A stretch of 64,000 nucleotides of DNA from Epithemia pelagica (taxonomy: Eukaryota; Bacillariophyta; Bacillariophyceae; Surirellales; Surirellaceae): positions 3,038,001 to 3,102,000 of the forward strand of contig OX337232.1 in the NCBI GenBank assembly GCA_946965045.2. The letters run 5' to 3'. Of this stretch, positions 50,511 through 59,677 are shown one piece after another (position 1 is the first letter of the stretch; the number at the start of each line of letters is the position of its first letter). The notes beneath the pieces are model-generated. The model saw only the letters and a list, made by a program, of their open reading frames with translations, searched no databases and had not been told where the DNA came from. A program made the translations under genes and the position numbers.

Positions 50511-50870
50511 TTTTGTGGGTCCATCAAAGGAGCCACCGATGTGCTTGGTGCTGTACTACTGGTAACTGGGTGTCGGGACAGGTAAGAGTGTCCTGCATGG
50601 TATCAGTGAATGGTGTTGGTTGGTCAGGTCTACAGTTGTTTTTGTTGGTCACCTTTTGTGGGTCCATCGAAGGAGCCGCCGATGTGCTTGTTGTACCACT
50701 GGGTACACAGGTACTCGTGCTGAGCGTGTCCTGCATGGTATCAGTGAATAATGGAGGAGTGCAGTGTTGGTTGGTCTACAGTTGCTTCTCTTGGCCACCT
50801 TCTGTGGGTGCATCAATGGAGCCGCCAATGTGCTTGGTGTACCACTGCTGATGCACCATCCATATCGTCT
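50511..50870. repeat. Three diverged tandem units of about 140-155 bp
   Basis: GTGGGTCCATC or a close variant starts at about 50515, 50659 and 50814. Each is followed by AGCCGCCGATGTGCTTG-like sequence, and the first two units later by TGTCCTGCATGGTATCAGTG. The function is unknown. It lies inside the 3.4-kb element. Confidence 0.75.
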
Positions 50871-51591
50871 ACAGCTAGATTGATCTCCTCTTCATCTTCG
50901 CTAATAGAACTCTTCGGGTTCTCCTCATCTGCCGAGTCTAGAGTCATGGTTGGGCCGGCATCATCTTCAGTTTCTGCCACTTTATATTTGGCATCAAAGG
51001 GTGTCTACTGGGCAAGATATCACATGATCGTCGTTTCTGGGTGGGCTGTCAGTACTGGCGAGGCCGCAGCGGGCAATGTGGCCACCACAAAGGCGAGCGT
51101 ATGTGACACGACAGTCACCGAAGGCCACACTAGCTACACCATGGACGATGAGACTGTTGTTGTTGTCTCATTGGAATCCACACCAACAAACGGTGTGTAC
51201 AAGCACAGTGCCAATGCCAGGAACAGGGCGAGTGTCATACTCAAGAAGGATCCCCACACATGACTACGGGCCAATCCACCTCATCCAGTCTGGGGTTGTT
51301 GGTATTGTTGGTATTGTTTGTGTGGATGGCATGGAGGAGGTGGTTGTTGTCGCATTCGTTGTTGGTGGCGGCAAGCCATGGGGCTTTAAGTGATGATGAG
51401 CATGATTGGTGTGATTGGAAGTGTTGTGGCGTGAAGGTGAAAAGCGAGACGAAGCAGGACCACCAGCACCACCATTGGTATGATGATTGTGATGAGTGGT
51501 GGAACAGTTGGAGGATCCATCGTGTGGTGGCAAAACATGATTGGGAGATTGGTGCGCGGATGGTGGCGGCACTCGTTCCGGATTTTCAGTT

Positions 51592-52524
51592 TCAGGATGA
51601 GGAGGAGCGGTTCCAACGGTCCAACAACAACAATATTCCCGTCGTCCGGCTGGGACTTGTTCCAGAACCAAACTGGTCCAGGGGACCACACATCCAAGAA
51701 GGCCATGGCCGCCACTGCGAACCACGGAATGCCCAAGGGACGACGCCACCAGTACAATAACGAGGAGGATGCTGTTGCCGTGGCAGTAATGCCGGCGCCA
51801 AAGCGAGACGTCGTGGCAGGTACCATTCAGTCTCCTCCACCTCAAACAAAGAACCCAGGGGTCGTTGTTGTGTGGCAGTATTGTTTGTGGAGGAATCGTC
51901 GTCGTAGCCCAGACCCCAGAGGGGACGACGACGACGACGACGACGAGGCCCAGGGAGGAGGACTGCTATCCAGATAGTCCTTGCTGGTACATGCCAGTTG
52001 TCCGTCTGCTTGTTGATGACAAGCTGCCGCAAACTAGGGATGAACCACTGGAGCAGATCCTCCCACGGCTCCTTGACCAAAGAAACTCATAGAAAAGGTT
52101 GTTGTAGTTGTTGAAAACCAAAACTCATTTTCAAACCACAAGGATATTTGCTCCCATAGTAATGATGGAGGAGAATGAGGCATTGATTGTCTTGCCATTC
52201 TTGTGAGTGGCCCAATACCGGATTGTCCCAAATCTTGAATCCTTTTGTGACTGCTGAGACAAGACCATTGAGCCATGGGTTTGGACAATCCCACACAGTC
52301 AGCGAGTTGACAAATGATGGTAAATGGAGTAGAGCGATGCATCAAATCTTCAGTCCTCATGACCATAGAGTCAAAAATGGAATTGGTTGGCCTGGCCAGC
52401 AATCGACCTTGGGCCCACTCATGAAACTTGGTGATTCAATGAACAGAAATTGGGCAAGAGTTTGCAAATCACCGCAGGTTGAAATTGAATCCATTCCAGG
52501 GATCGTAAGTGTGTTGTTCTTCAT
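51592..52524 (-). pseudogene. Decayed gene inside the 3.4-kb element, with TGA at Trp-like positions
   Basis: One minus-strand frame from ATG 52524 has good protein character: SISTCGDLQTLAQFLFIES, KVDCWPGQPIPFLTLWS, TVWDCPNPWLNGLVSAVTKG, QDNQCLILLHHYYGSKYPCG, KEPWEDLLQWFIPSLRQLV. It is interrupted only by TGA at 52357-52359, 52342-52344 and 52087-52089, each where Trp would fit the surrounding hydrophobic sequence. Downstream of about 51780 coding character shifts between frames (WFAVAAMAFLDVWSPGPVWF; HPETENPERVPPPS), so frameshifts have also accumulated. The family is not recognised; a multi-pass membrane protein is possible. Confidence 0.45.
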
Positions 52525-52729
52525 TGAATCGGCTGGAACAGACGACTCTGTCCGACAAACAGAAAGGCTATGGATGATGGACGAGGTAGGATAGAGGATG
52601 GTCGATGATCGATGGTTGATGGTTGATGGTTGATGGTTGATGGTCGATGGTCGATGGTCGAGGGTTCATGAGTGATGATACAAAAGAAATAGGTGCAAAT
52701 GGGGGGACAAACCATGCGCATAGAAAATA

Positions 52730-52980
52730 CTCGAGTACGATGAAGTAACACTCGAGTATTACTCGGGTATTGGATGTAGCTCGAGTACGAGTAGAGAGTA
52801 TGTACTTGCCAAACTACGAATCCATGAGTACGAGTACACGAGTAATACTCGACAAGAAAGTAAGAGTATCGAGTAATTACTTGTATGTCAAAATTGGAGG
52901 AAGTACGAGTATTTTAGCACCAATACTCGAGTATTACTCGAGTATTATGCTCGGTACTCGTACTCGATTACAGATCCCAG
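52730..52980. repeat. Right subterminal repeat array of the 3.4-kb element
   Basis: Dense ACTCGAGTATTACTCGAGTA and GAGTACGAGTA words ending in the terminal inverted repeat. Just inside, 52590-52670 is an array of GATGGTTGATG/GATGGTCGATG units (7-10 bp). Confidence 0.8.
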
Positions 52981-53067
52981 ACTCTAGCGACAAAAGATGA
53001 TATACTGACTGCTAGTACTATTAAAACCCACCACCACCCGGTTCATAACCGCTACATATTTGTACTG

Positions 53068-54006
53068 CTAGTCATCTTCCACTTCGATCTGAAACACTTT
53101 CGCCTCACCATTTTCAATCTTCATCTGAACCAGATTCACCACTGCTCCAAACACCTTGTGATGCCCATCCAGATCTCCTCTGTATTTCTCCTTTAAGATA
53201 TTGTAATGTTTCAGTAAATTGTTGACAGTTTCATGTCTCGCCCTGGCATCAGCCATCATCTTGTCTTGATAGTCATTTCTTCCAGTAGGTGTGACAAAGT
53301 AGCATCCAGAATCGTTGTAACCACCATCAGCAATCACTTTCTCATTCGGTAGTAGCTCTTGAACAAGCCAGTCTCTGGCAATCCGTAGGTCTGGCCAAGC
53401 GCCACAAGGGAATGCACCATTCCACCACACTATCCAGCCAGTTTTCAGGCAGATTCCCACCTCATACCTCACACCTGCTCCCTTAAACTTGTGCGAGTAC
53501 CATTTTGGATCAAAAGGTGACGGCTCCAAAATCCTGAAGTCAGTACCATCCAAACTAATGAAACAGACCTGTCCAGGTACACTACAATCAAACCTATTGT
53601 CCCATACAATCTGTTATAAGAACAACAGCAATGGTCAGATATGAGGAGGACGACTTCATGGCAAATTCATGTAGGGCCATTTACTTACATAATTAAGACC
53701 ACTATACAACAAATTTACAAACACTTTGACCCACTTCCTGTAGGTCTTCCTCGTTGTTTTGGCTATTGAGACCATAACATCCTCTGTAGCATAGACTTTC
53801 AGAAAAGCCAGTGTCCACAACAAATGACGAGGCGATGCACCTTTGGGCAATGAACTGTCCAGTTCATCCCACACATGAACACAGAGCAAAGGAGACATTC
53901 CAAAGTAAGAACGAAAAGAACGTGAGAAATCAAGTGAGTGTGAGTGTCTTGCTCTACCAAGCATTGGCAGAGCCAAGTTGATGAATGTTCGTTGTGTCAC
54001 CAACAT
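53068..54006 (-). CDS. Harbinger-type DDE transposase
   Basis: Two exons: 54006-53689 and 53610-53068, with a 78-bp intron (GTAAGT...AACAG). The product is 286 residues, shorter than the usual 350-450, with a short N-terminal DNA-binding region (SPRHLLWTLAFLKVYATEDV, TTRKTYRKWVK). Catalytic residues are visible: first Asp in CFISLDGTDFRI, second in KVIADGGYNDSG, Glu in ARARHETVNNLLKHY (the Harbinger R-x-R-x-E-x-x-N pattern). It catalyses cut-and-paste excision and insertion at TWA sites with the partner protein. The start is the first ATG of the exon. The frame is intact. Confidence 0.9.
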
Positions 54007-54343
54007 GGTGGGAGAAAACCGCTTTGGAAAATTTATGTTTGCTCAGTGTGTGTCGCGATGCTGACCACACCTTTACTCTGATCTCGGTCTGTCTGTGTGT
54101 AGTACTGTCAGTTCATTGGAACAGGTTTTTTGGAATTTCATCACGTTCATTTGATTGGCTGGTCAGTTGAGCAGCGACACTAAACTTTGTACTGTTCTAC
54201 ATATAGTGACCAATTCGAATTCGTGTCCGGTCATTGGAACCGGCCTGGAACGGTGCAGAAATCGATTCAAAAATCGTTTTCATTCAAAAAGAATTTCTGA
54301 ATGGCCCTACCTCGCCAACATCCTATTACTTTCTACATCTTAA

Positions 54344-54566
54344 GCGACCCACATATTGCCCTTATCTTGGGTTAACTGTGGGTCGCTTGATTATATCATT
54401 TGAACCACTAGAAAGTGTCCTGGGTCGGTTTTGAAAAAACGACCTGGCTCGAAAAAATCGACCCAGCTCGTTTTTTTAAAACCGACCCAGGACACCTTAT
54501 AAGTGCCCAATTCACTTGGACGAACGACCCACGGTTGACCCAAGGTAAGGGCAATACGTGGGTCGC
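54344..54566. repeat. Foldback cluster in the Harbinger promoter region
   Basis: Outer arms of 43 bp (54344-54386 and, inverted, 54524-54566) each start GCGACCCAC and end with its complement, so each arm is itself a hairpin. Between them, 54415-54495 is another hairpin (GTGTCCTGGGTCGGTTTT against its inverse). The whole is a three-hairpin structure between the divergent transposon genes. Confidence 0.8.
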
Positions 54567-54759
54567 ACTACTTTCAGAATTGGAGCCAAATTGGGCATGG
54601 CCTCCTCGATTGAAAAATGGAGTCCATGATGAAAACCGACCCAGTCCGGATTTTGGTGAACTGTTTTTAGGGTCATAATTAGTTTTCGTGCGAACAGACC
54701 AGTCTGGTTTTGCACTCCCTCGCGCTTTTGTTTTACGTACTAATAGTACCTATACTCCG

Positions 54760-55832
54760 ATGACCAGGTCTGGCCGCAACACTTTGGGCGAGGGTGCCCT
54801 ACTTTCGTGGAATTCAAAGTCAACAGATGCCGAATTCCTTGACAAAATCGTGTCAGAAGGCTTGATTCTGGAGAGCGCCACACCCAAATCTGTGTGGTTG
54901 GAACACGCTGTTTTCCAAAAGTACAAATTGGAATCATTCAGGTCGGCACTCAACAAAGCCAAAAGAAAATACCAAGTCCACTTGAAGGATCAACATGAGA
55001 GAGAGACTGGTCATGAGTTGTTGGGTCGTGGTGAGACGGCCCCATCTATGGATGGAAAGGTAAGGAACCCCAATGATGGAGATCTCAAACCAGCTCCTTC
55101 TTTGTTTGGGTCGTCCAAAGGACAAGGTAAGTGCCAGTGTACACTGTTTGTTTGATTGTTGAGTCACTGTCCTTACCTGTTGTGGTTTATTGTCTTTTAT
55201 GACCAGGTGTTGCTGCCAAGGTCGCTCCTGAGTCTGTTGTCAGTGACGATGCTATGGTGAAGAAAAGGGCGGCAGGATCCATGCCATTACAGGAGACACT
55301 ACAGGTACAACTACAACAAATGAGGAAAAAGACGAATGAAGAAGACAGTGGTAATGACATGATGAGGAATTGGGAGCCTCCTCATGTCTTGACACAGTGG
55401 GTCGACGACAAGAAACAGCGTCATTTGGTGATTTTGGTGGTGTTGCCTACAGGTATTGCACATGAAGACACAACAAATTGCTTGATTGAAGTGGATCCGA
55501 GCCAGCTACAGGTACATGTGAAGGTAATTTGGCCTGACAACGCAACTCATATCCATTATCTAACCCAACACATGCACAGAGAGTGGCATGTCGAGGAGAA
55601 AAACCTACGAATGAAACTTGCTTTGGAAGACGCCATGAATCAGATGCGAAAAAGAGAAACAGACTTTGTCAGGTCAAAGTTTTCTCTTTCTCTTCCTTTC
55701 ATGGTCCAAAGCAGGTTCGACTACGAATTTATGTACGACACAACAAACGGATTCAGAGCGTTGTTGATTTCCCTACATGAGCCGGACGCACAATTTGAAG
55801 GCGGCATGAAGCACAAGATGGTGCGTCTGTAA
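54760..55832 (+). CDS. Harbinger accessory protein with Myb/SANT-like domain
   Basis: Two exons: 54760-55126 and 55207-55832, with an 80-bp intron (GTAAGT...ACCAG). The product is 330 residues. The N-terminal part has a compact helical segment (LESATPKSVWLEHAVFQKYK, LESFRSALNKAKRKYQVHLK) resembling the DNA-binding module of diatom Harbinger second proteins. The C-terminal half (HVLTQWVDDKKQRHLVILVV, QVHVKVIWPDNATHIHYL, SRFDYEFMYDTTNGFRALLI) is a beta-rich domain I do not recognise. In known Harbinger elements the Myb-like protein binds the ends and brings the transposase into the nucleus. It is divergent from the transposase and shares a 750-bp promoter region. Confidence 0.7.
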
Positions 55833-55886
55833 ATAAATGTAGTATGATTTGGGGCGGTTGCAAAAACCGGGTGGTGGTGGGCCTAA

Positions 55887-56602
55887 ATCTTTCTATTAGT
55901 TCTCTATTTGTCCATGTTCATAGTTTATGCTATAGTACATCGATTAAGCGTTCTGGTCGTGTTCCGCTTTGTAGTCAGACTTTGCCTGGAATGACAGCGA
56001 GCTGCTCAGGATTACCCCAGCTCCCCGAAGAGAGAGTTGTTCGGAAGCAAAAGAGCTTCGTCCTTATTCTCAAATTTTTGTGAGAGCCCGCATTTCTTAC
56101 ATTGGAGCACGGAAGAACAGTTTTGGAACAGATCGATCCGTCTCGACCAATTTTCACGGAAGCAGGAGCATCTTCTCTGACACTCAAAAGTGATCATCAT
56201 ACACCCCTTTATTTTGATGTAAAGGAAAGAATCCCCAAATTGAGTTTATGTAACTCTTATACATATTGTAGGAGTAATCTTCTGTCTAAGGAACTTGCCC
56301 CTTTTAATTAAGGGGTGGGGGAGGAGGAGTTTCCATCTGTTTCCATGGAACAATTGCGATGCAGTAAAACGACACAACTACCTTTACTACCCCTGTTTTG
56401 AGTCGTCAATAGATATCTTTTCAACTCGGTCGCGATTCATGAGACCACGGGAGAAACTTATTGATGATGGACCTCTCCTGTCCACCCAATCGCATCGGGA
56501 CCATCTTGTGGAAATGAAAGAACAATTGCTCATTCCCTGGTCCCTCTTGGGAACACAATTTTATAACCAGGATTTTTATTATTGATTGTTTGCATGCGAA
56601 AG
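55887..56602. other. Spacer, possible dispersed remnant, no gene
   Basis: Contains the plus-strand CSGLPQLP segment (about 55995-56020) shared with 49480-49510. The stretch 56439-56585 has an open frame (EKLIDDGPLLSTQSHRDHLV) of uncertain meaning. It ends at the 5S rRNA gene. Confidence 0.35.
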
Positions 56603-56729
56603 AGGAACGACCATACCACGATGACAGCACCGCTTCCCGTCTGCTCAGCGAAGTTAAGCATCGTCGGGCCCGGTTAGTACTACGGTGGGGGACCACGTTG
56701 GACTCCCGGGTCCCGGGTGTTGTTCTTTT
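56603..56729 (+). rRNA. 5S ribosomal RNA
   Basis: Core 5S features are present in order: CGACCATACCAC near the 5' end, box A-like GCGAAGTTAAGCATCGTCGG, GGCCCGGTTAGTAC, the box C region GTGGGGGACCACG, and a 3' end GTGTTGTTCTTTT ending in a T-run for pol III termination. The 5' GGAACGAC can pair with the 3' GTTGTTCT to form helix I. The ends are set from that pairing and may be off by a few bases. Helices II-III (CCACGATG...CATCGTCGG) also pair. It is a single copy here, not an array, lying 213 bp from the 3' end of the minus-strand LRR gene. Its expression status is unknown. Confidence 0.88.
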
Positions 56730-56941
56730 GAACCGCGGAAGCTTGTATTTACTTTGGATCGCCTCAAACAATCAAGAAGGGAAAGAAGTTCTCTTTACGA
56801 TTGATGGGGAACTAAGTGGATCTGCAAATGTATTTATGTGATGAAAGTTGGGGTTTCTGGAACACTATGGTGCTTCTTGTTCGATTCTTCAAGTCCAGTC
56901 CCTTTAAGGACAACAAAAGTTGGGGGAACGGTTGCACGACG

Positions 56942-59404
56942 TCAACAGCCTCCGGTACAACAAGATCCACAACAAGTACAACATATTGTGGTGTCACAGG
57001 TAACATCGGCCGGTTGGCCTTTTCCCTCGGTGCAATCGGCACCCAAGAATTTGAGCTTCCCATGGACACGATTCTCACAAATGGATGGGGGCATGGTTCC
57101 AGAGACGTAGTTTCCCTGCAGGTACAAGGTTTCCAAGGCTGTCAGATTGCCCAGAGAAAATGGGATGGTATCTTGAAACTGGTTGTCATTTAACCGGAGA
57201 GTTTGAAGATTGCTGACATGTTCCAGTTCGGTTGGAATGGTACCCGTCAAGCCACAGTTCGAGACATCCAATGTTCCCAAATCGGACAACAAGCCCACCG
57301 TCGTGGGAAGTGTACCACCCAATTGGACATTGCCAGCTAGTCTGACAGCACGCAATTTTGGAAATCCCGTTCCGTCCCAAAAGTCATCCAAGGAACCCGC
57401 AAAATCCGAATAGGACAAATCCACCACCTGCAACTCGGGCAAGTGTTTCATACTCAAAGGAAGAGGACTTGAGGAGAAGGAACACAAGGCCAAGTCAATC
57501 TCTTGGAGACTGGTCATGGTTTCAAAGACGGTGTCATTCAGAGGACCTGTGAACTGGGTCGCATACAGGCTGAGACGGACCAGATTGCGGAGGTGGCCAA
57601 ATTCGGTGGGTATTCCGTCCTTGTACGAAAATCCCGTTTTGGTAAGATCCAGTTCTTGGAGCATGGTCAAGTCCCCCAGCCACCACACATTGGCCCAACC
57701 GTCGTTGGTCAAGGCGTTGTTGCCGTGCAGATTCAACAGTTTCAACGAATCTTGGAGAATGGTGACTTCTCGTGGGAATACACCGGTCAAGAAGGATTGA
57801 TACAAGGAGATATCCGTGACATTGCCGTAAGTGAGTCCTTCGTCATCGGTCAAATCCTTGGTACAAGTAATGCCAAACCAATGGCATTCATTTTGTGGAT
57901 AACGACCAACCGTCCACAAGGCGGGACGAGACCCGGCAGCAAGACTGTTAAAAGAACCATTGCTGTTGTCGCTTTCGGTAACGTGAGCCATGGTGGCATA
58001 GTAGATGGAGGCGAGTGCATATCGTTGTCCAATGCGCCAATTCGGCATTCCGAGGGACGTGCGTTCCACGAATCTCAAGGCTTGCATCGTATATGACTCT
58101 TCATTATTGCTAAACTCGGCACCACCCAAAATGGCATAATTGGCAGCCAACATGAGTTCCATGTCCGATTTGGTCCGATCGGTGGGATTGCTCGAAGGTT
58201 GCAGGGATGTCGTGGGTACTGTGGTGGGTGCAAGACTGAACGTGGGAGATACCGAGGCTGTGGGTCGATCCGTCGGAACGATTGTGGGTGACGCGGTAGG
58301 AACGGCCTTGCAATCGCACAGTTCCAGAGCCAGATCGACACAAATGCTATCCCATTCATTGGCACAACAAAAGGGATCTCGTTCGCACACAACACATTCG
58401 CATTCCGCACACACACAACCCAACCCCAAGTGTGCCTCTCGACAATTTCCACACACGGCATCGGCACGCAAACACACTGCCTCATGGAGACAGGCACTGG
58501 TGCTGGGTGCCGGTGGTGCCACAGTATCCGGTACATGACTGGGCAAACCTGTTGGTTGCCCGGTTGATATCGGTTGCAGTGTCCAAGATGTTGGTTGTAG
58601 ACTGGGACTGGTCGTTGGCAAGACCGATGGAGAAAATGTCGGGTCGGGATCGGGAGTCAAGGGGTCCTCTTTGCGACTCTTACTCGTGTCGTTCCGGTTG
58701 CCGAGAAGAATGACGACAATAATGATAATAGCTACTACGACAGCCACAAGCATGCACAAACTCACACCAGTCAAGAGACGCACACGAGTTCGTTGTCGAA
58801 GTTGTTCGTCCTCGTCCAGCGGTTGGGCTTCCACGACCATCATGGTCGTAGTGGTCGTTGTCGTTGTTGCCCCATGTTCTGACAAGCACGTGTCCGATCC
58901 TCCTTCTGATGGATGGCTGTCCCTGACAGGATGTCGTCGATTGGTGGTGCGGTTCTCTTCGTCCTCTACCAAAGTGGCAGAAATCAAAAATTCTTCCGAT
59001 AATCGAGGAGGATCCCGACTTCCCTCCAAGGATGAATGGGGCTGTTCGGGTACACTCCTGGTATCAGGATCAGGGTCATCGGTCCGGCGTCTGCTTGCGT
59101 CTCTGGTACGACCGCCAAGAATCCGACGACTCATAGGCGCCATGGTAAACATCAAGGCTCTTTTACTTGCTACATCGGTGGTGCCTGCTCTGCCTTGTGT
59201 CGTTGTCGGTTGGAATTCTGTCCTGGTTGGTTTGGATTGTAGCTGTTGACGTCGTGGTGATGGTGGTGGTTCCTGCAACAACTGGGTGTTGTGGCGAACA
59301 ATCCCTGGAACCGCCACTGCACCTGGTTGAGGCCGACACATGGGAGGATTACAGTGTAACGGGGTCATCTTGGGTGGTTTTGTGTGACTAGTATCCAACA
59401 GCAT
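56942..59404 (-). CDS. Transmembrane LRR protein with cysteine-rich unit
   Basis: 820 residues from ATG 59404 (ACCACCATGC). The disordered N-terminus (about 200 residues) is Pro/Gln/Arg-rich. One transmembrane helix (SLCMLVAVVVAIIIIVVILL, about 212-231) and a Pro/Ser/Thr-rich stalk follow. Then come a cysteine-rich unit (CGNCREAHLGLGCVCAECEC, VCERDPFCCANEWDSICVDL), a second stalk, a conserved pre-LRR region (LMLAANYAILGG; WRIGQRYALASIYYAT), and about seven plant-like LRRs (SLKLLNLHGNNALTNDGW to LQTLRLNDNQFQDTIP). The tail is Cys-rich (CDTTICCTCCGSCCTGGC). No kinase domain. A type II orientation with extracellular LRRs is likely. Frame intact, unlike its paralogue at 41708-45436. Ligand and role unknown. 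Confidence 0.8.
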   Translation of the reverse strand: MLLDTSHTKPPKMTPLHCNPPMCRPQPGAVAVPGIVRHNTQLLQEPPPSPRRQQLQSKPTRTEFQPTTTQGRAGTTDVASKRALMFTMAPMSRRILGGRTRDASRRRTDDPDPDTRSVPEQPHSSLEGSRDPPRLSEEFLISATLVEDEENRTTNRRHPVRDSHPSEGGSDTCLSEHGATTTTTTTTMMVVEAQPLDEDEQLRQRTRVRLLTGVSLCMLVAVVVAIIIIVVILLGNRNDTSKSRKEDPLTPDPDPTFSPSVLPTTSPSLQPTSWTLQPISTGQPTGLPSHVPDTVAPPAPSTSACLHEAVCLRADAVCGNCREAHLGLGCVCAECECVVCERDPFCCANEWDSICVDLALELCDCKAVPTASPTIVPTDRPTASVSPTFSLAPTTVPTTSLQPSSNPTDRTKSDMELMLAANYAILGGAEFSNNEESYTMQALRFVERTSLGMPNWRIGQRYALASIYYATMAHVTESDNSNGSFNSLAAGSRPALWTVGRYPQNECHWFGITCTKDLTDDEGLTYGNVTDISLYQSFLTGVFPREVTILQDSLKLLNLHGNNALTNDGWANVWWLGDLTMLQELDLTKTGFSYKDGIPTEFGHLRNLVRLSLYATQFTGPLNDTVFETMTSLQEIDLALCSFSSSPLPLSMKHLPELQVVDLSYSDFAGSLDDFWDGTGFPKLRAVRLAGNVQLGGTLPTTVGLLSDLGTLDVSNCGLTGTIPTELEHVSNLQTLRLNDNQFQDTIPFSLGNLTALETLYLQGNYVSGTMPPSICENRVHGKLKFLGADCTEGKGQPADVTCDTTICCTCCGSCCTGGC

Positions 59405-59425
59405 GGTGGTGGTGGTAATAATCTA

Positions 59426-59677
59426 GTTGTTTTGTGAATTGTTGTTTGGGGTGGATAGGGAATCCGGAGTAGACGTAGTAGTGGCAGGAAGAGAATTTCG
59501 AGTATTCGTGGTGACCGTCTGCGGTGGTTCCGAAGCGGCGGCCTGCCTCGTACTAGAGGATGGCTGCAATGACAATCGTGGTGGGTTAATAGACAATGTC
59601 TCTTTCGGTTCCACAGTCGCTTCGGAGGATGTTGCATCCTTTTCTTGGATACCCTTTTGGTCCGACTCGTCCCTCAT
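59426..59677 (-). CDS. 84-codon frame upstream of, and in phase with, the LRR gene
   Basis: ATG at 59677, then a hydrophilic sequence (MRDESDQKGIQEKDATSSEA, NTRNSLPATTTSTPDSLS), ending at TAG 59423-59425. The next six codons lead in frame to the ATG of the LRR gene. The composition matches the disordered N-termini of this family (compare the acidic start of the paralogue), so it may be the true N-terminus cut off by one nonsense codon, or an upstream ORF. Not provable from sequence. Confidence 0.4.

Larger units (their letters stand above)
49593..52980. mobile_element. 3.4-kb element with 8-bp target duplication and subterminal repeat arrays
   Basis: Terminal inverted repeat CTGGGATCTGTAATCGA at 49593-49609 and inverted at 52964-52980, flanked by perfect 8-bp direct repeats ACTCTAGC (49585-49592 and 52981-52988). 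An 8-bp duplication with a short TIR fits the hAT superfamily (also others). Each end has about 230 bp of repeated GAGTACGAGTATCGAGTA-like words. No transposase was found. The interior holds two tandem-repeat arrays and a decayed gene. It is non-autonomous, or else its transposase is too eroded to see. Confidence 0.75.
53025..55883. mobile_element. Complete two-gene PIF/Harbinger DNA transposon
   Basis: 2859 bp, flanked by TAA (53022-53024 and 55884-55886), the TWA-type duplication of the superfamily. The terminal inverted repeat is NNCCCACCACCACCCGGTT (the outermost two bases differ, AA left and GG right), with AACCGC recurring just inside both ends. It encodes a DDE transposase on the minus strand and a second, Myb/SANT-like protein on the plus strand, the usual Harbinger two-protein system, transcribed divergently. 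Both genes have one short GT-AG intron and no premature stop, so the element may be autonomous. Confidence 0.9.

Noticed and set aside
51264-51845. 193-codon minus-strand frame rich in His/Asn/Thr/Pro
   Set aside because: Not assigned as a separate gene: coding character alternates between three frames here, which fits decay of the gene starting at 52524 better than a new gene.
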